A DNA stretch of 64,000 bases, from positions 124,001 through 188,000 of the forward strand of contig NZ_LQOU01000051.1 in assembly GCF_002102155.1 (NCBI RefSeq). Direction: 5' to 3'. The notes beneath the pieces are model-generated. The model ran no database searches, had not been told where the DNA came from, and saw only the letters and a list, made by a program, of their open reading frames with translations. A program made the position numbers and the translations under genes. This document shows, in pieces, positions 23,880 to 30,899 of this stretch; the first letter of the stretch is position 1; each line of letters starts with the position of its first letter. This DNA comes from Mycobacterium europaeum (GTDB lineage: Bacteria > Actinomycetota > Actinomycetes > Mycobacteriales > Mycobacteriaceae).

Positions 23880-25276
23880 CACGGTCTCCCTTCCATGAAC
23901 TCGCTGTAGCGCAGCCAGAAGTTCCACTGCGTGTCGTCCTTCGGGAACCCGGCGTAGACCTGCCCGGGCCCCGGCCAATCGGCGGGCTTGTTCTCACCGG
24001 TGATCGCCTGATAGCGAAGTTTCGACTGGCGGCCCAGAGCACCGCGTGCGGCATGGCTCTGCATCGGCCAGGTGTCGGTGTCGTCGGCCTCGACGAAGCC
24101 GCTTATCCCGAACGTCGCAGCGGTCATCAGATTCATGGATTCGGCGAGCTCTTTTGGTGCGTCGCGTTCGACCAGAGTCCAATGGAACAACTCGAAGTGG
24201 TCCGGTCCCTTGGGAACCCACACCCGCCAACTGAAGAACGCCGAAACGGTTCCGTCCGGGAACTGGAACGGCATCGCGAAAACTGCGACGTTGGGAAACA
24301 GCTGACCCACCTGCGGGGTGAACTGCGTAAGCACTTGGAGTTGCCCCTCGTCAAAGCGCTGGGGCAAGTCCTCGACCATGTCGGGCGACATTCCCGGCGG
24401 TGGCGCCAGCCGTAGCCGCTCCATCGGTGACATCGCGGCGAGATTCTTGCCCTTCATTGCGGTGAGGTAGTGCTCTTCGGTCAGGTCGAAGCATCGTACG
24501 AAGTGGCCATTGAAGCCGGCGCTCACACCGGCCATCGCCGGCTCTTCCGCCGCCGCTCCCAGCAGCGCCAATTCCTGCATCGAACGGTGCAGCGACAGGG
24601 TGTGGAAAATGTCTCCGGCAAATTGCTCGGCAGCGCACTTCCAGTTGGCGGGGATGATGAAGCGCTGCGGATGACCCAAGACTGTCATGCCGCGCCGGGT
24701 TCGGTCGAACATGAGGTCCCAGTACCAAGTCATCGGGCCGAGGTATTCGCGCAGCGACGGCGCGCTGTCGTCGAACGTCACGAAGATCATGCCCGTGTAG
24801 GTGTCCACCCGCCCGCGGCGCAAGCCCAACTCGCCTTTACTGCGCAATTCGCCGTGCATGCTCTCCCGAGCGATGGGAGACGCCAGGAAGGCGCCGTCCG
24901 ACTTGAATACCCAGCCGTGGTAAGGGCACTGAAACTGCTTGGCACTGCCGGCTTCGAACCGGCACACGCGTGCGGCACGATGGCTGCAGACATTGAGTAC
25001 CGCCGTGATGCTCCCGTCGGCCGCCCGGCTGACGATGACCTGGTCCTCCCCGACGTAACGCACCACGTAGTCGTCGGCGTTGGGGATTTCATCCTCGTGG
25101 GCTACGACCGTCCAGGCCCTGGCGAACACCTGTTTCAATTCCAGCTGGTAGAGCTCGGGATCGTTGAGCACGCGCAGCGACACCTCGCGATAGTCCTGGT
25201 CGATCAGCTCTGACAGTGGGGTCCCGTCCGCGAGGACCAGTCCGGTTCGAGCGTGTTTCACCTCGTCGATAGTCAC
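23876..25276 (-). CDS. Rieske-type aromatic ring-hydroxylating dioxygenase, alpha (large) subunit
   Basis: The 466-residue protein has Rieske ligands C97-x-H99 (NVCSHRA) and C117-x2-H120 (CPYHGW), and mononuclear iron ligands H225 and H230 in GDIFHTLSLHR, with D222 as the bridging Asp; the third ligand is probably in VEADDTDTW. The long C-terminal domain with an insert after GDIFH resembles PAH/phthalate/biphenyl-type enzymes of Gram-positive bacteria more than BenA. A strong site (AAGGAGAG) precedes the GTG at 25276. It heads a chain of four overlapping genes (alpha, beta, YceI, FAH). The [3Fe-4S]-type ferredoxin and reductase at 29-30.7 kb are likely electron donors. Confidence 0.9.
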   Translation of the reverse strand: MTIDEVKHARTGLVLADGTPLSELIDQDYREVSLRVLNDPELYQLELKQVFARAWTVVAHEDEIPNADDYVVRYVGEDQVIVSRAADGSITAVLNVCSHRAARVCRFEAGSAKQFQCPYHGWVFKSDGAFLASPIARESMHGELRSKGELGLRRGRVDTYTGMIFVTFDDSAPSLREYLGPMTWYWDLMFDRTRRGMTVLGHPQRFIIPANWKCAAEQFAGDIFHTLSLHRSMQELALLGAAAEEPAMAGVSAGFNGHFVRCFDLTEEHYLTAMKGKNLAAMSPMERLRLAPPPGMSPDMVEDLPQRFDEGQLQVLTQFTPQVGQLFPNVAVFAMPFQFPDGTVSAFFSWRVWVPKGPDHFELFHWTLVERDAPKELAESMNLMTAATFGISGFVEADDTDTWPMQSHAARGALGRQSKLRYQAITGENKPADWPGPGQVYAGFPKDDTQWNFWLRYSEFMEGRPW

Positions 25277-25286
25277 GACGCTCTCC

Positions 25287-26117
25287 TTACTTGTTTTCGG
25301 ACCCGGGGCTGCCGGGCAGTGAGTCGAAGACCGAGGGGTCTGGCGGCCGGGTGTTCAGCCGGGGTACGTGGAGGCCCCCGTCGACCGGGATGGTCGCGCC
25401 GGTGATGAAGCGCGCCTCGTCGCTGGCCAGGAACGCCGCCACCGGGGCGATGTCCTCCTCCGGATCACCCATCCGTCCGCAGGGGATCATCAGCGGAACC
25501 GCCTCGAGCAGTGCAGGATTGGCTGACACCATCTCTTCGAAGGCAGCCGATGCGGCGATCGGTGCGATCGCGTTGACCAGGATGTTGTGCCTGGCCCACT
25601 GGAAACCGGCGGTCCGGGTCAGAGCCTGCACACCGCCCTTGGCGGTGTTGTAGTCGCCATGGACCCAGTTTCCGTTATCGGCATCGATCGAATAGAAGTT
25701 GATGATGCGTCCACCACCGCGAGCTTTCATGACGGGGAACGCTGTCTGCATCCCCCACCACACGCTCCACAGGGCGACTCCGAGCATCTGCTCGAACATC
25801 TCGTCGGTCTTGTGCTCCAGCGGAACGTCCGGGGTCAGCGAAATCGCGTTGTTGACAAGGATGTCCAAACCGCCGAAGGAGTCTTGGGCGGCCGCGACAG
25901 CATCTTCGATGTCTCCCTTACGGGACACATCGGTCTGCACGAACAAGCCCTCGCCACCGAGCGCGCCTAGGTCCTCGGCGACCCGCTTACCCGCGTCGGC
26001 ATCGAACTCGGCGATGACCACCTTGGCGCCCTCGCGGGCGAACCTGCGGGCGATTCCCCGCCCGATGCCCTTACCGGCGCCCGTAACGACGGCAACCTTT
26101 CCCTGCAGACGGCTCAC
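25287..26117 (-). CDS. Short-chain dehydrogenase
   Basis: The 276-residue SDR has TGAGKGIG, an acidic residue after beta-2 (IAEFDAD), VNNAIS in place of NNAG, a region NFYSIDADNG where the catalytic serine is expected, and YNTAK. The C-terminus has FLASDEARFITGATIPVDGG. A GTG start at 26117 is 3 nt after the VOC dioxygenase stop, and the dioxygenase alpha gene follows within 11 nt. A diol dehydrogenase role for the second dioxygenase is therefore plausible. The altered NAG motif is unusual and could reflect a bulky substrate. Confidence 0.85.
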   Translation of the reverse strand: MSRLQGKVAVVTGAGKGIGRGIARRFAREGAKVVIAEFDADAGKRVAEDLGALGGEGLFVQTDVSRKGDIEDAVAAAQDSFGGLDILVNNAISLTPDVPLEHKTDEMFEQMLGVALWSVWWGMQTAFPVMKARGGGRIINFYSIDADNGNWVHGDYNTAKGGVQALTRTAGFQWARHNILVNAIAPIAASAAFEEMVSANPALLEAVPLMIPCGRMGDPEEDIAPVAAFLASDEARFITGATIPVDGGLHVPRLNTRPPDPSVFDSLPGSPGSENK

Positions 26118-26120
26118 CGG

Positions 26121-26687
26121 TTAGGCCTTGCTCTTGGCGTCGATAACCTCACGGACGCGCGCCCGGAAGTTGGGGTCGTGGGTGTGGCTGAAGTTCACAT
26201 TGCCGCTCTCACCGTCGAACTCGTGCAGGCCGGTGAGATCCCGCTCCGGGTCGGAGAAGTCCACTGCATAACCGCCTTCGCGGACCGCCACGATCTCCCA
26301 CCAGTTGCCGTCGGGGTCGGTGAAGTAGAACGACGTGTCCCCGTGCATGTGTCGTGGCTCGGTGATGGTCTTGAGGCCCCACTCGTCCTTGAGCTCGAGC
26401 AGCCTCTTGTGGGCCGCGTACACCTCTTCCTCGCTGCCCACGTCGAGGCCATTGTGGGCCAGCATCGTCATGGAGCTCTCCTTGCCGGTCTCCACCACCG
26501 CATAGGCGTGGTTGGTGTTGAGCCGGATCATCATCGAGCGGGCGCTCGGTTGGATCACCTCGAGGCCGAGGACCTCTTCGTAGAAGCGGCGTGACCTGGC
26601 GATGTCGACTACCTCTAAGGTGCCGTGACCGAGCCGTTGGACCTTCAGCACAGGTTCGCCGGTGAACTTGTCTGTGATTCCGGGCAT
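26121..26687 (-). CDS. VOC-superfamily extradiol dioxygenase-like protein
   Basis: The 188-residue protein has two beta-alpha-beta-beta-beta modules and the metal triad H21 (RLGHGTLEV), H78 (MLAHNG) and E131 (DGNWWEIVA), with the typical FTDPDGN turn. Single-domain VOC proteins include small extradiol dioxygenases and glyoxalases. The ATG at 26687 fits an AAGGAA site; the frame open to 26732 adds 15 residues unlike the family. In an operon with SDR and Rieske genes, extradiol cleavage of a catechol is the best guess. It is unrelated in fold to the LigB-type enzyme at 19974-21050. Confidence 0.83.
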   Translation of the reverse strand: MPGITDKFTGEPVLKVQRLGHGTLEVVDIARSRRFYEEVLGLEVIQPSARSMMIRLNTNHAYAVVETGKESSMTMLAHNGLDVGSEEEVYAAHKRLLELKDEWGLKTITEPRHMHGDTSFYFTDPDGNWWEIVAVREGGYAVDFSDPERDLTGLHEFDGESGNVNFSHTHDPNFRARVREVIDAKSKA

Positions 26688-26728
26688 TACAGGTTCCTTC
26701 CTATTCCTGGCCGAGTTGTTCGGGCCGG

Positions 26729-27124
26729 TCACACGCCGGCTTGCAGTGCCTGCATCGCCGCGGCCATCTGGGCCGAATCCATGTATTCGTCGATTCGCCG
26801 GATCCGACCGCCCGACAGGGAAATGCGCTGAATCGCCGGAATGGCCGCCACTTCGCCGTTCGGTAGCGTCACCCGCACGACGTGTCGCTGAACGCAGGTG
26901 TCATCCGTGAAGTCTCGCCCGACGATGTGGAATTCGGCCCGCATGGCCGCCAGCCCCGCAAGTGCAGCAAGGGCTTCGCTTTTCGGTTGTTCCTGCTGGG
27001 TGTAGTTGTGCCAGACCACCGCGTCGTCGGTGAACAGTGCTTCGCAGGTCGTATGGTCCCCGGTTGCCAGCGCGGTGAAGAACTTGTCCACCGTGGCCTG
27101 CACGCCGTTGTGTTTGTCGGCCAT
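26729..27124 (-). CDS. NTF2-like protein
   Basis: The 131-residue protein shows the NTF2-like order: helix TVDKFFTALATGDHTTCEAL, FTDDAVVWHNY, a second helix, and strands VVRVTLPNGEVAAIPAIQRI and GRIRRIDEYMD. The DDAVVWHN stretch resembles SnoaL/ketosteroid-isomerase-like catalytic pockets with a histidine. It lies 41 nt from the VOC gene in the same direction and 27 nt after another NTF2-like gene. A role in isomerisation, dehydration or hydrolysis of a pathway intermediate is possible; no specific function can be assigned. Confidence 0.8.
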   Translation of the reverse strand: MADKHNGVQATVDKFFTALATGDHTTCEALFTDDAVVWHNYTQQEQPKSEALAALAGLAAMRAEFHIVGRDFTDDTCVQRHVVRVTLPNGEVAAIPAIQRISLSGGRIRRIDEYMDSAQMAAAMQALQAGV

Positions 27125-27151
27125 GATTCTCGCTTTCTGTGATCAGGGCTG

Positions 27152-27586
27152 TTACGGCCACACCTTCGGGGTGAAGATCGCCCGTGCGATTCGTTCCGAA
27201 ATTCGCCAGCCCTCGGGCGTTTTGGTGTACTTGTCGTGGAACTCTATGACGCGCCCGTTGTCGGTGGCGTAGACGACCGGCTCACCATGTTCCGACGGCG
27301 GTCCGTGGTAGACCATCGAGCAGACGACGGCCTGGGCCGAGTCCGGACGTACGTTCGTGAAGTGGAAATTGGTGAGTAGGTGCCGCGTGGTCGCCTTTGG
27401 CCGTTCTCGCATGCCCTGGCGTAGCTCGTCGTGGCCGTGGTGGACGTTGCCGGCGCGGTCGAAGACTGCGTCGGGGGTGAACAACCCGATCATCGATTCG
27501 AAATCACCGTTGTCCATGTAGTAGGCGAAATCGTTGTTGAGGCGAACCAGCTCCCACTCGGTCGTCATCGTCTCGGTAGAAGTCAT
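27152..27586 (-). CDS. NTF2/SnoaL-like protein (paralogue of 32676-33134)
   Basis: The 144-residue protein starts at an ATG and has LNNDFAYYMDNGDFESMIGL, FDRAGNVHHGHDELRQGMRE, RHLLTNFHFTNV, VVCSMVYHGPP and DKYTKTPEGWRISERIARA. These blocks recur almost unchanged in the 32676-33134 product, so the two are recent paralogues. The fold is shared with dioxygenase beta subunits, but it lacks their C-terminus. It lies 20 nt after the flavin monooxygenase gene. Possibly a small isomerase or cyclase acting on its product; unproven. Confidence 0.8.
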   Translation of the reverse strand: MTSTETMTTEWELVRLNNDFAYYMDNGDFESMIGLFTPDAVFDRAGNVHHGHDELRQGMRERPKATTRHLLTNFHFTNVRPDSAQAVVCSMVYHGPPSEHGEPVVYATDNGRVIEFHDKYTKTPEGWRISERIARAIFTPKVWP

Positions 27587-27605
27587 GTGCTCTTGAGAGC
27601 CTGAC

Positions 27606-28787
27606 TCAGATCAGGGCCGACGGAGGGACGGGTTCCTCGACGAGCAGAGCGCCGACGATCTGGTAGATCTCCGGGCTCGCCGCGACGTGCTGTGCCGCGG
27701 TGCGGATATCGCGGAAGCGTCGCTGCAGTGAGGAGCTGCTGTACATGGCATTGCTGCCGGCCAGGCCGAAGGCCTCGTTGACGATTTCCACGCACTCGGT
27801 GTGGGCCCGCGCCACCATCGCGCGCTGGCGCACCGCGGCCATCGTCGTGATCGGTTCACCCGCGACCGCGGCGTCCCACATCAACTGGGTTTCCTTCTCG
27901 GCGAGCGCACGCACGGCCGCCAGACGGACGTCGAGCAGACCCAGTCGGAACTGGAAGACGGTGTCCTCGGCCAGTCGCATGCCGGGGTTGAATGCCGGCC
28001 GTTTGGTCTTGGCGAGCTTGCGCACGTCATCTAACGCACCCTGGGCGATGCCGAGCACCACCGCGACGTGGGTCGGCCCGAGCGCCAAGCGGGTCGGTAG
28101 CCGGAACATCGGCGTGTCCACACCGGAAGCGCCGAAGAACTCACCGGTGTGGTGCTCGGGCACGAACACGTCCTTGAGAACGAAGTCGTTGCTGTTGGTC
28201 GCCCGTAGCCCCACCGAGTCCCAGGTATCCAGGAACTGGGCCTGCGCGGTCGGCACCATGGCGAGTTTCATCTCGGGGACGCCCATGTCGGTCATCCGAG
28301 GCTGGCCGTTGTCCAGGACGATGCAGTTTCCCATCACCCACTGGTGCTCGTAGCTGCCGCTGGCCAGCGGCCATTGGCCGTTGACGATATAACCGCCCTC
28401 GGTCGCGACGGCGACGCCCTTCGGGGCAAAAGCCCCGCGTGCCATAGTGTTTGGCCCGTCGGGATAGATCTCGTTGTCGAGCACCTCTTTGGAGAGGCGG
28501 GCGAATACCGGTGCGAAGTCGGCGCCGATCATCACGGTCCATCCCGTGGAGGCGTCCGCCCGCGACACCTCCTCGATCACGGCCATGGCCTCGGGCAGGC
28601 TCATCTCCTCCCCGCCGTATTGACGCGGGACGAACATGCGGAAGGCACCGGCATCGGCGAGCCGCTTGAGCAGGTCGGCGGGCACCACCTTGGCCTTCTC
28701 GATCTCGTCGGCCCGCTCGGCGATTTCCGGGGTCAGCGCCCGGACGGCTTCGAGCACGGTGGTCGTATCCGCCGCAACGGTTGTCAT
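27606..28787 (-). CDS. Flavin-dependent monooxygenase, acyl-CoA dehydrogenase fold (HsaA/DszC-like)
   Basis: The 393-residue protein has the acyl-CoA dehydrogenase fold but none of its SEPxAGSD or TSEIQR signatures. Instead it shows MFVPRQYGGEEMSLPEAM, ADASTGWTVMIG, GGYIVNGQWPLASGSYEHQW, LRATNSNDFVLKDVFVP, and a C-terminal QRRFRDIRTAAQHVAASPEI. This pattern marks group-D monooxygenases such as HsaA (3-HSA hydroxylase) and DszC, which use reduced flavin from a separate reductase. No flavin reductase gene is in the window. The ATG at 28787 follows GGAGG by 6 nt. It is first in its operon, behind the shared element at 28866-28889. Confidence 0.87.
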   Translation of the reverse strand: MTTVAADTTTVLEAVRALTPEIAERADEIEKAKVVPADLLKRLADAGAFRMFVPRQYGGEEMSLPEAMAVIEEVSRADASTGWTVMIGADFAPVFARLSKEVLDNEIYPDGPNTMARGAFAPKGVAVATEGGYIVNGQWPLASGSYEHQWVMGNCIVLDNGQPRMTDMGVPEMKLAMVPTAQAQFLDTWDSVGLRATNSNDFVLKDVFVPEHHTGEFFGASGVDTPMFRLPTRLALGPTHVAVVLGIAQGALDDVRKLAKTKRPAFNPGMRLAEDTVFQFRLGLLDVRLAAVRALAEKETQLMWDAAVAGEPITTMAAVRQRAMVARAHTECVEIVNEAFGLAGSNAMYSSSSLQRRFRDIRTAAQHVAASPEIYQIVGALLVEEPVPPSALI

Positions 28788-28865
28788 GCAGTACCTCCAG
28801 GTTGACAAGGTCCACCCCGTCGACCACCAACGCAGCCGCGGACATTGTTGAATAAATATGTTGGG

Positions 28866-28889
28866 TTGAACACTAACCGTATTATGTGT
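28866..28889 (-). repeat. 24-nt promoter-region element, copy 1
   Basis: TTGAACACTA, 5 variable nt, then ATTATGTGT (plus-strand reading). The same arrangement with 21 of 24 identical bases occurs at 33256-33279. Both copies lie upstream of minus-strand operons encoding pathway proteins (here 79 bp before the monooxygenase start), in AT-rich DNA. The ACAC/GTGT ends give partial dyad symmetry. A shared operator or activator site is likely. Confidence 0.6.
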
Positions 28890-29067
28890 CCCGAATCACC
28901 GCGCAGTCAAGTAGCAAGTGCTACGGACCGATGACTGTAGTGCCAGTATCCCGCAGCACGTGGCATAATTGGAACAAGTTGGTCACAGAAGACATAATCT
29001 TCACATTTTGTCTTAACCAATGCTCTAGGCCTCAGCGGTCGGAGCCCATCGTGGAGGGGCCGTAACC

Positions 29068-29310
29068 ATGGCAGAAAACGAGCAAACCTTGATGATCACC
29101 GTCGACCGGTCCAAGTGCTGCGGCTATACGCTTTGCGCCGCTGAGGCGGCTGACGTGTACTCGATCGACGACGAGGGCTTCGCCGTCGCACCCGCGAGCG
29201 TGCCGGCCGAACTCGAGGATCAAGCCCGCCGTGGCGCGGCCGCATGCCCTGACAGCGCAATCATTCTCAAGCGCAAGAACGCCACCGGCGAGGGCACGGA
29301 CAGTGCGTAG
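29068..29310 (+). CDS. Ferredoxin, [3Fe-4S]-type
   Basis: The 80-residue ferredoxin has C17, C23 and C60 (CCGYTLC ... CPDSAI), with tyrosine at position 20 where a [4Fe-4S] protein has its second cysteine. That is the signature of [3Fe-4S] ferredoxins that serve actinobacterial P450s and some dioxygenases, such as the phd-type PAH dioxygenase. An extra C18 adjoins the first ligand. It is divergent from the monooxygenase operon and convergent with the ferredoxin reductase, and probably passes electrons from that reductase to one or both Rieske enzymes or to the P450. Confidence 0.88.
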   Translation: MAENEQTLMITVDRSKCCGYTLCAAEAADVYSIDDEGFAVAPASVPAELEDQARRGAAACPDSAIILKRKNATGEGTDSA

Positions 29311-29460
29311 CCCGGCGGCCGCGGAGGAATTCGAACGTGACCCAACGGTGCGACGCACGGGCTTGCCGGGTGGCCTGCCCCACGGTGGTCGTCACTCGGA
29401 CGTCCCATCACGGGTCCACCCCTGCGGCCTCCTAACAGGGAATCGCGCCACCCTGGATGC

Positions 29461-30708
29461 TTACTGCCGAGCGCCCGCCGTGGCACCAGCCTGCGGCAAC
29501 TGTTCGAGTTCGTGCAGAGCCGACGCGGCGCTGGTCTCAGCACCGATCAGTTTGCGGCATATCAAGATGGCTTTCGGCCAGTTGACGGTCACGGCGCCTC
29601 GGAGCAGCCCGCTCTCGTCGCTGTAAATTGCTGCAGCACGCGGTTTTTCACCGCGCAAGTTGCCGATGAGCTGTAGGAGTTCGGCTCGGCCCGGTCGGCC
29701 GGCGATCTGGATCTTCCAGTCGTACTGGTCGCTCCAGACGTACTCCGTCGGTGCATAAGGATGCAGCTCATCGGGGTGCAGGATGTTGTGGGCTACACAA
29801 ACCGCCTGCTCGGAGGCGTTGGTCCAGTGCTCAACCCGGACATCTTCACGATGCCGCGGATGATGCCAACGGGCGACGTCACCCACCGCGAAGATATCGC
29901 TGTGATCGACTGCACGGCAATACTCGTCGCACACGATCCCGTCGTCGATGAGCAGTCCCGACGATGACAGCCAGGTGTCGTTGGGGCGGGCGCCGATACC
30001 CACGACGACGGTGCTTGCCGGTAGCACCTCGCCGTTGGTCAATGTCACGCGCAGCTTCCCGGCCGTGCCCTCGACCGCCTCGACACCTTCGCCGAACCGG
30101 GTCCGTACGCCGTGGCGATGGTGCAGATCGGTGAACATGGCTCCAAGTTCCTCGCCCAGAGCCCGGCCGATCGGCGCGTGCAGAGGGTCGATGATCGTGA
30201 CGTCTCGGCCCGCCGCGTGGGCGGTTGCCGCCACTTCTGCGCCGACGAATCCGCCGCCGACCACCACCACGGGACCCGATGACGAGGTGAGGTCGCGGGC
30301 CAGTCCCCGGCTGTCGTCGAGTGTGCGGACAACGTGCACGCCGGATTCGACCGGCCACGGGGACGGCCTCGCGTCAGCGCCGGTGGCCACGACAAGAACG
30401 TCGTAGGGCATTCGCGTGCCGTTGGCAAGGACGACTTTCCGATCAGCGACATCGAGGCGTTCCGCGGCACTGCCGAGGCGTAGCTCGATGCCGGCGGCCT
30501 CGGCGTCGTCCGCTGTCAACAGTCGCACCCTGTCCTCATCCCATGCGCCGGCGAGGAACTGCTTGGAGAGCGGCGGCTTATCGTATGGGAGTTCGGTCTC
30601 CTTGCCGATCAACACGATGCGACCGTCGAATTGTTGTGTTCTCAATGCCCGGGCAGTTCGCACCCCGGCAACTGAGCTTCCGACGATGACGACAGTCCCG
30701 CCGGCCAT
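29461..30708 (-). CDS. Ferredoxin reductase (FAD, NAD(P)H-dependent, GR-type)
   Basis: The 415-residue flavoprotein has an N-terminal FAD motif VVIVGSSVAGVRTA, a central NAD(P)H motif VVVVGGGFVGAEVAA, and the second FAD motif DIFAVGDVARWHHP. A C-terminal domain with EHWTNASEQA is typical of glutathione-reductase-type ferredoxin reductases of oxygenase systems (BphA4-like). The ATG at 30708 starts the family N-terminus directly; the frame runs on to 30891, but that part is a fragment of a Rieske protein, not a natural extension. With the ferredoxin at 29068 it completes a three-component electron chain. Confidence 0.89.
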   Translation of the reverse strand: MAGGTVVIVGSSVAGVRTARALRTQQFDGRIVLIGKETELPYDKPPLSKQFLAGAWDEDRVRLLTADDAEAAGIELRLGSAAERLDVADRKVVLANGTRMPYDVLVVATGADARPSPWPVESGVHVVRTLDDSRGLARDLTSSSGPVVVVGGGFVGAEVAATAHAAGRDVTIIDPLHAPIGRALGEELGAMFTDLHHRHGVRTRFGEGVEAVEGTAGKLRVTLTNGEVLPASTVVVGIGARPNDTWLSSSGLLIDDGIVCDEYCRAVDHSDIFAVGDVARWHHPRHREDVRVEHWTNASEQAVCVAHNILHPDELHPYAPTEYVWSDQYDWKIQIAGRPGRAELLQLIGNLRGEKPRAAAIYSDESGLLRGAVTVNWPKAILICRKLIGAETSAASALHELEQLPQAGATAGARQ

Positions 30709-30795
30709 CAGCACGACCCTTCCGAGACACTCTCCTGCAACAGGTATCCCCTGCCGATCCGGGCATTCGGCGTCAATTTCGGCATGGCATCCCCG

Positions 30796-30897
30796 CAATC
30801 CGGCGATTTTGGCGTCGTTGCGGTAGGAGCAGCCGTGATACGGGCAACGGAAATGCGAGGTGCTGCCCATCTCGGCCCGGCATACCTGCATCCCACG
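30796..30897 (-). pseudogene. Fragment of a Rieske dioxygenase alpha subunit
   Basis: In the reading frame that runs into the reductase gene, RGMQVCRAEMG, SHFRCPYHG and SYRNDAKIAG match the second half of a Rieske domain, with C-x2-H intact (CPYHG). The first half (C-x-H) is missing because the FadE stop codon lies just upstream, and after about residue 32 the resemblance fades. This is a remnant of a third dioxygenase gene, cut on both sides. Confidence 0.7.
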
Positions 30898-30899
30898 GG

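Noticed and set aside
29311..29460. Possible remnant gene between ferredoxin and reductase
   Set aside because: A plus-strand frame reads plausibly for a few residues, but no family could be recognised.
30709..30891. Reading the reductase as a natural Rieske-reductase fusion starting at 30891
   Set aside because: Only half of the Rieske ligands are present, the rest is degenerate, and the reductase has a complete N-terminus at 30708. A deletion scar is simpler.
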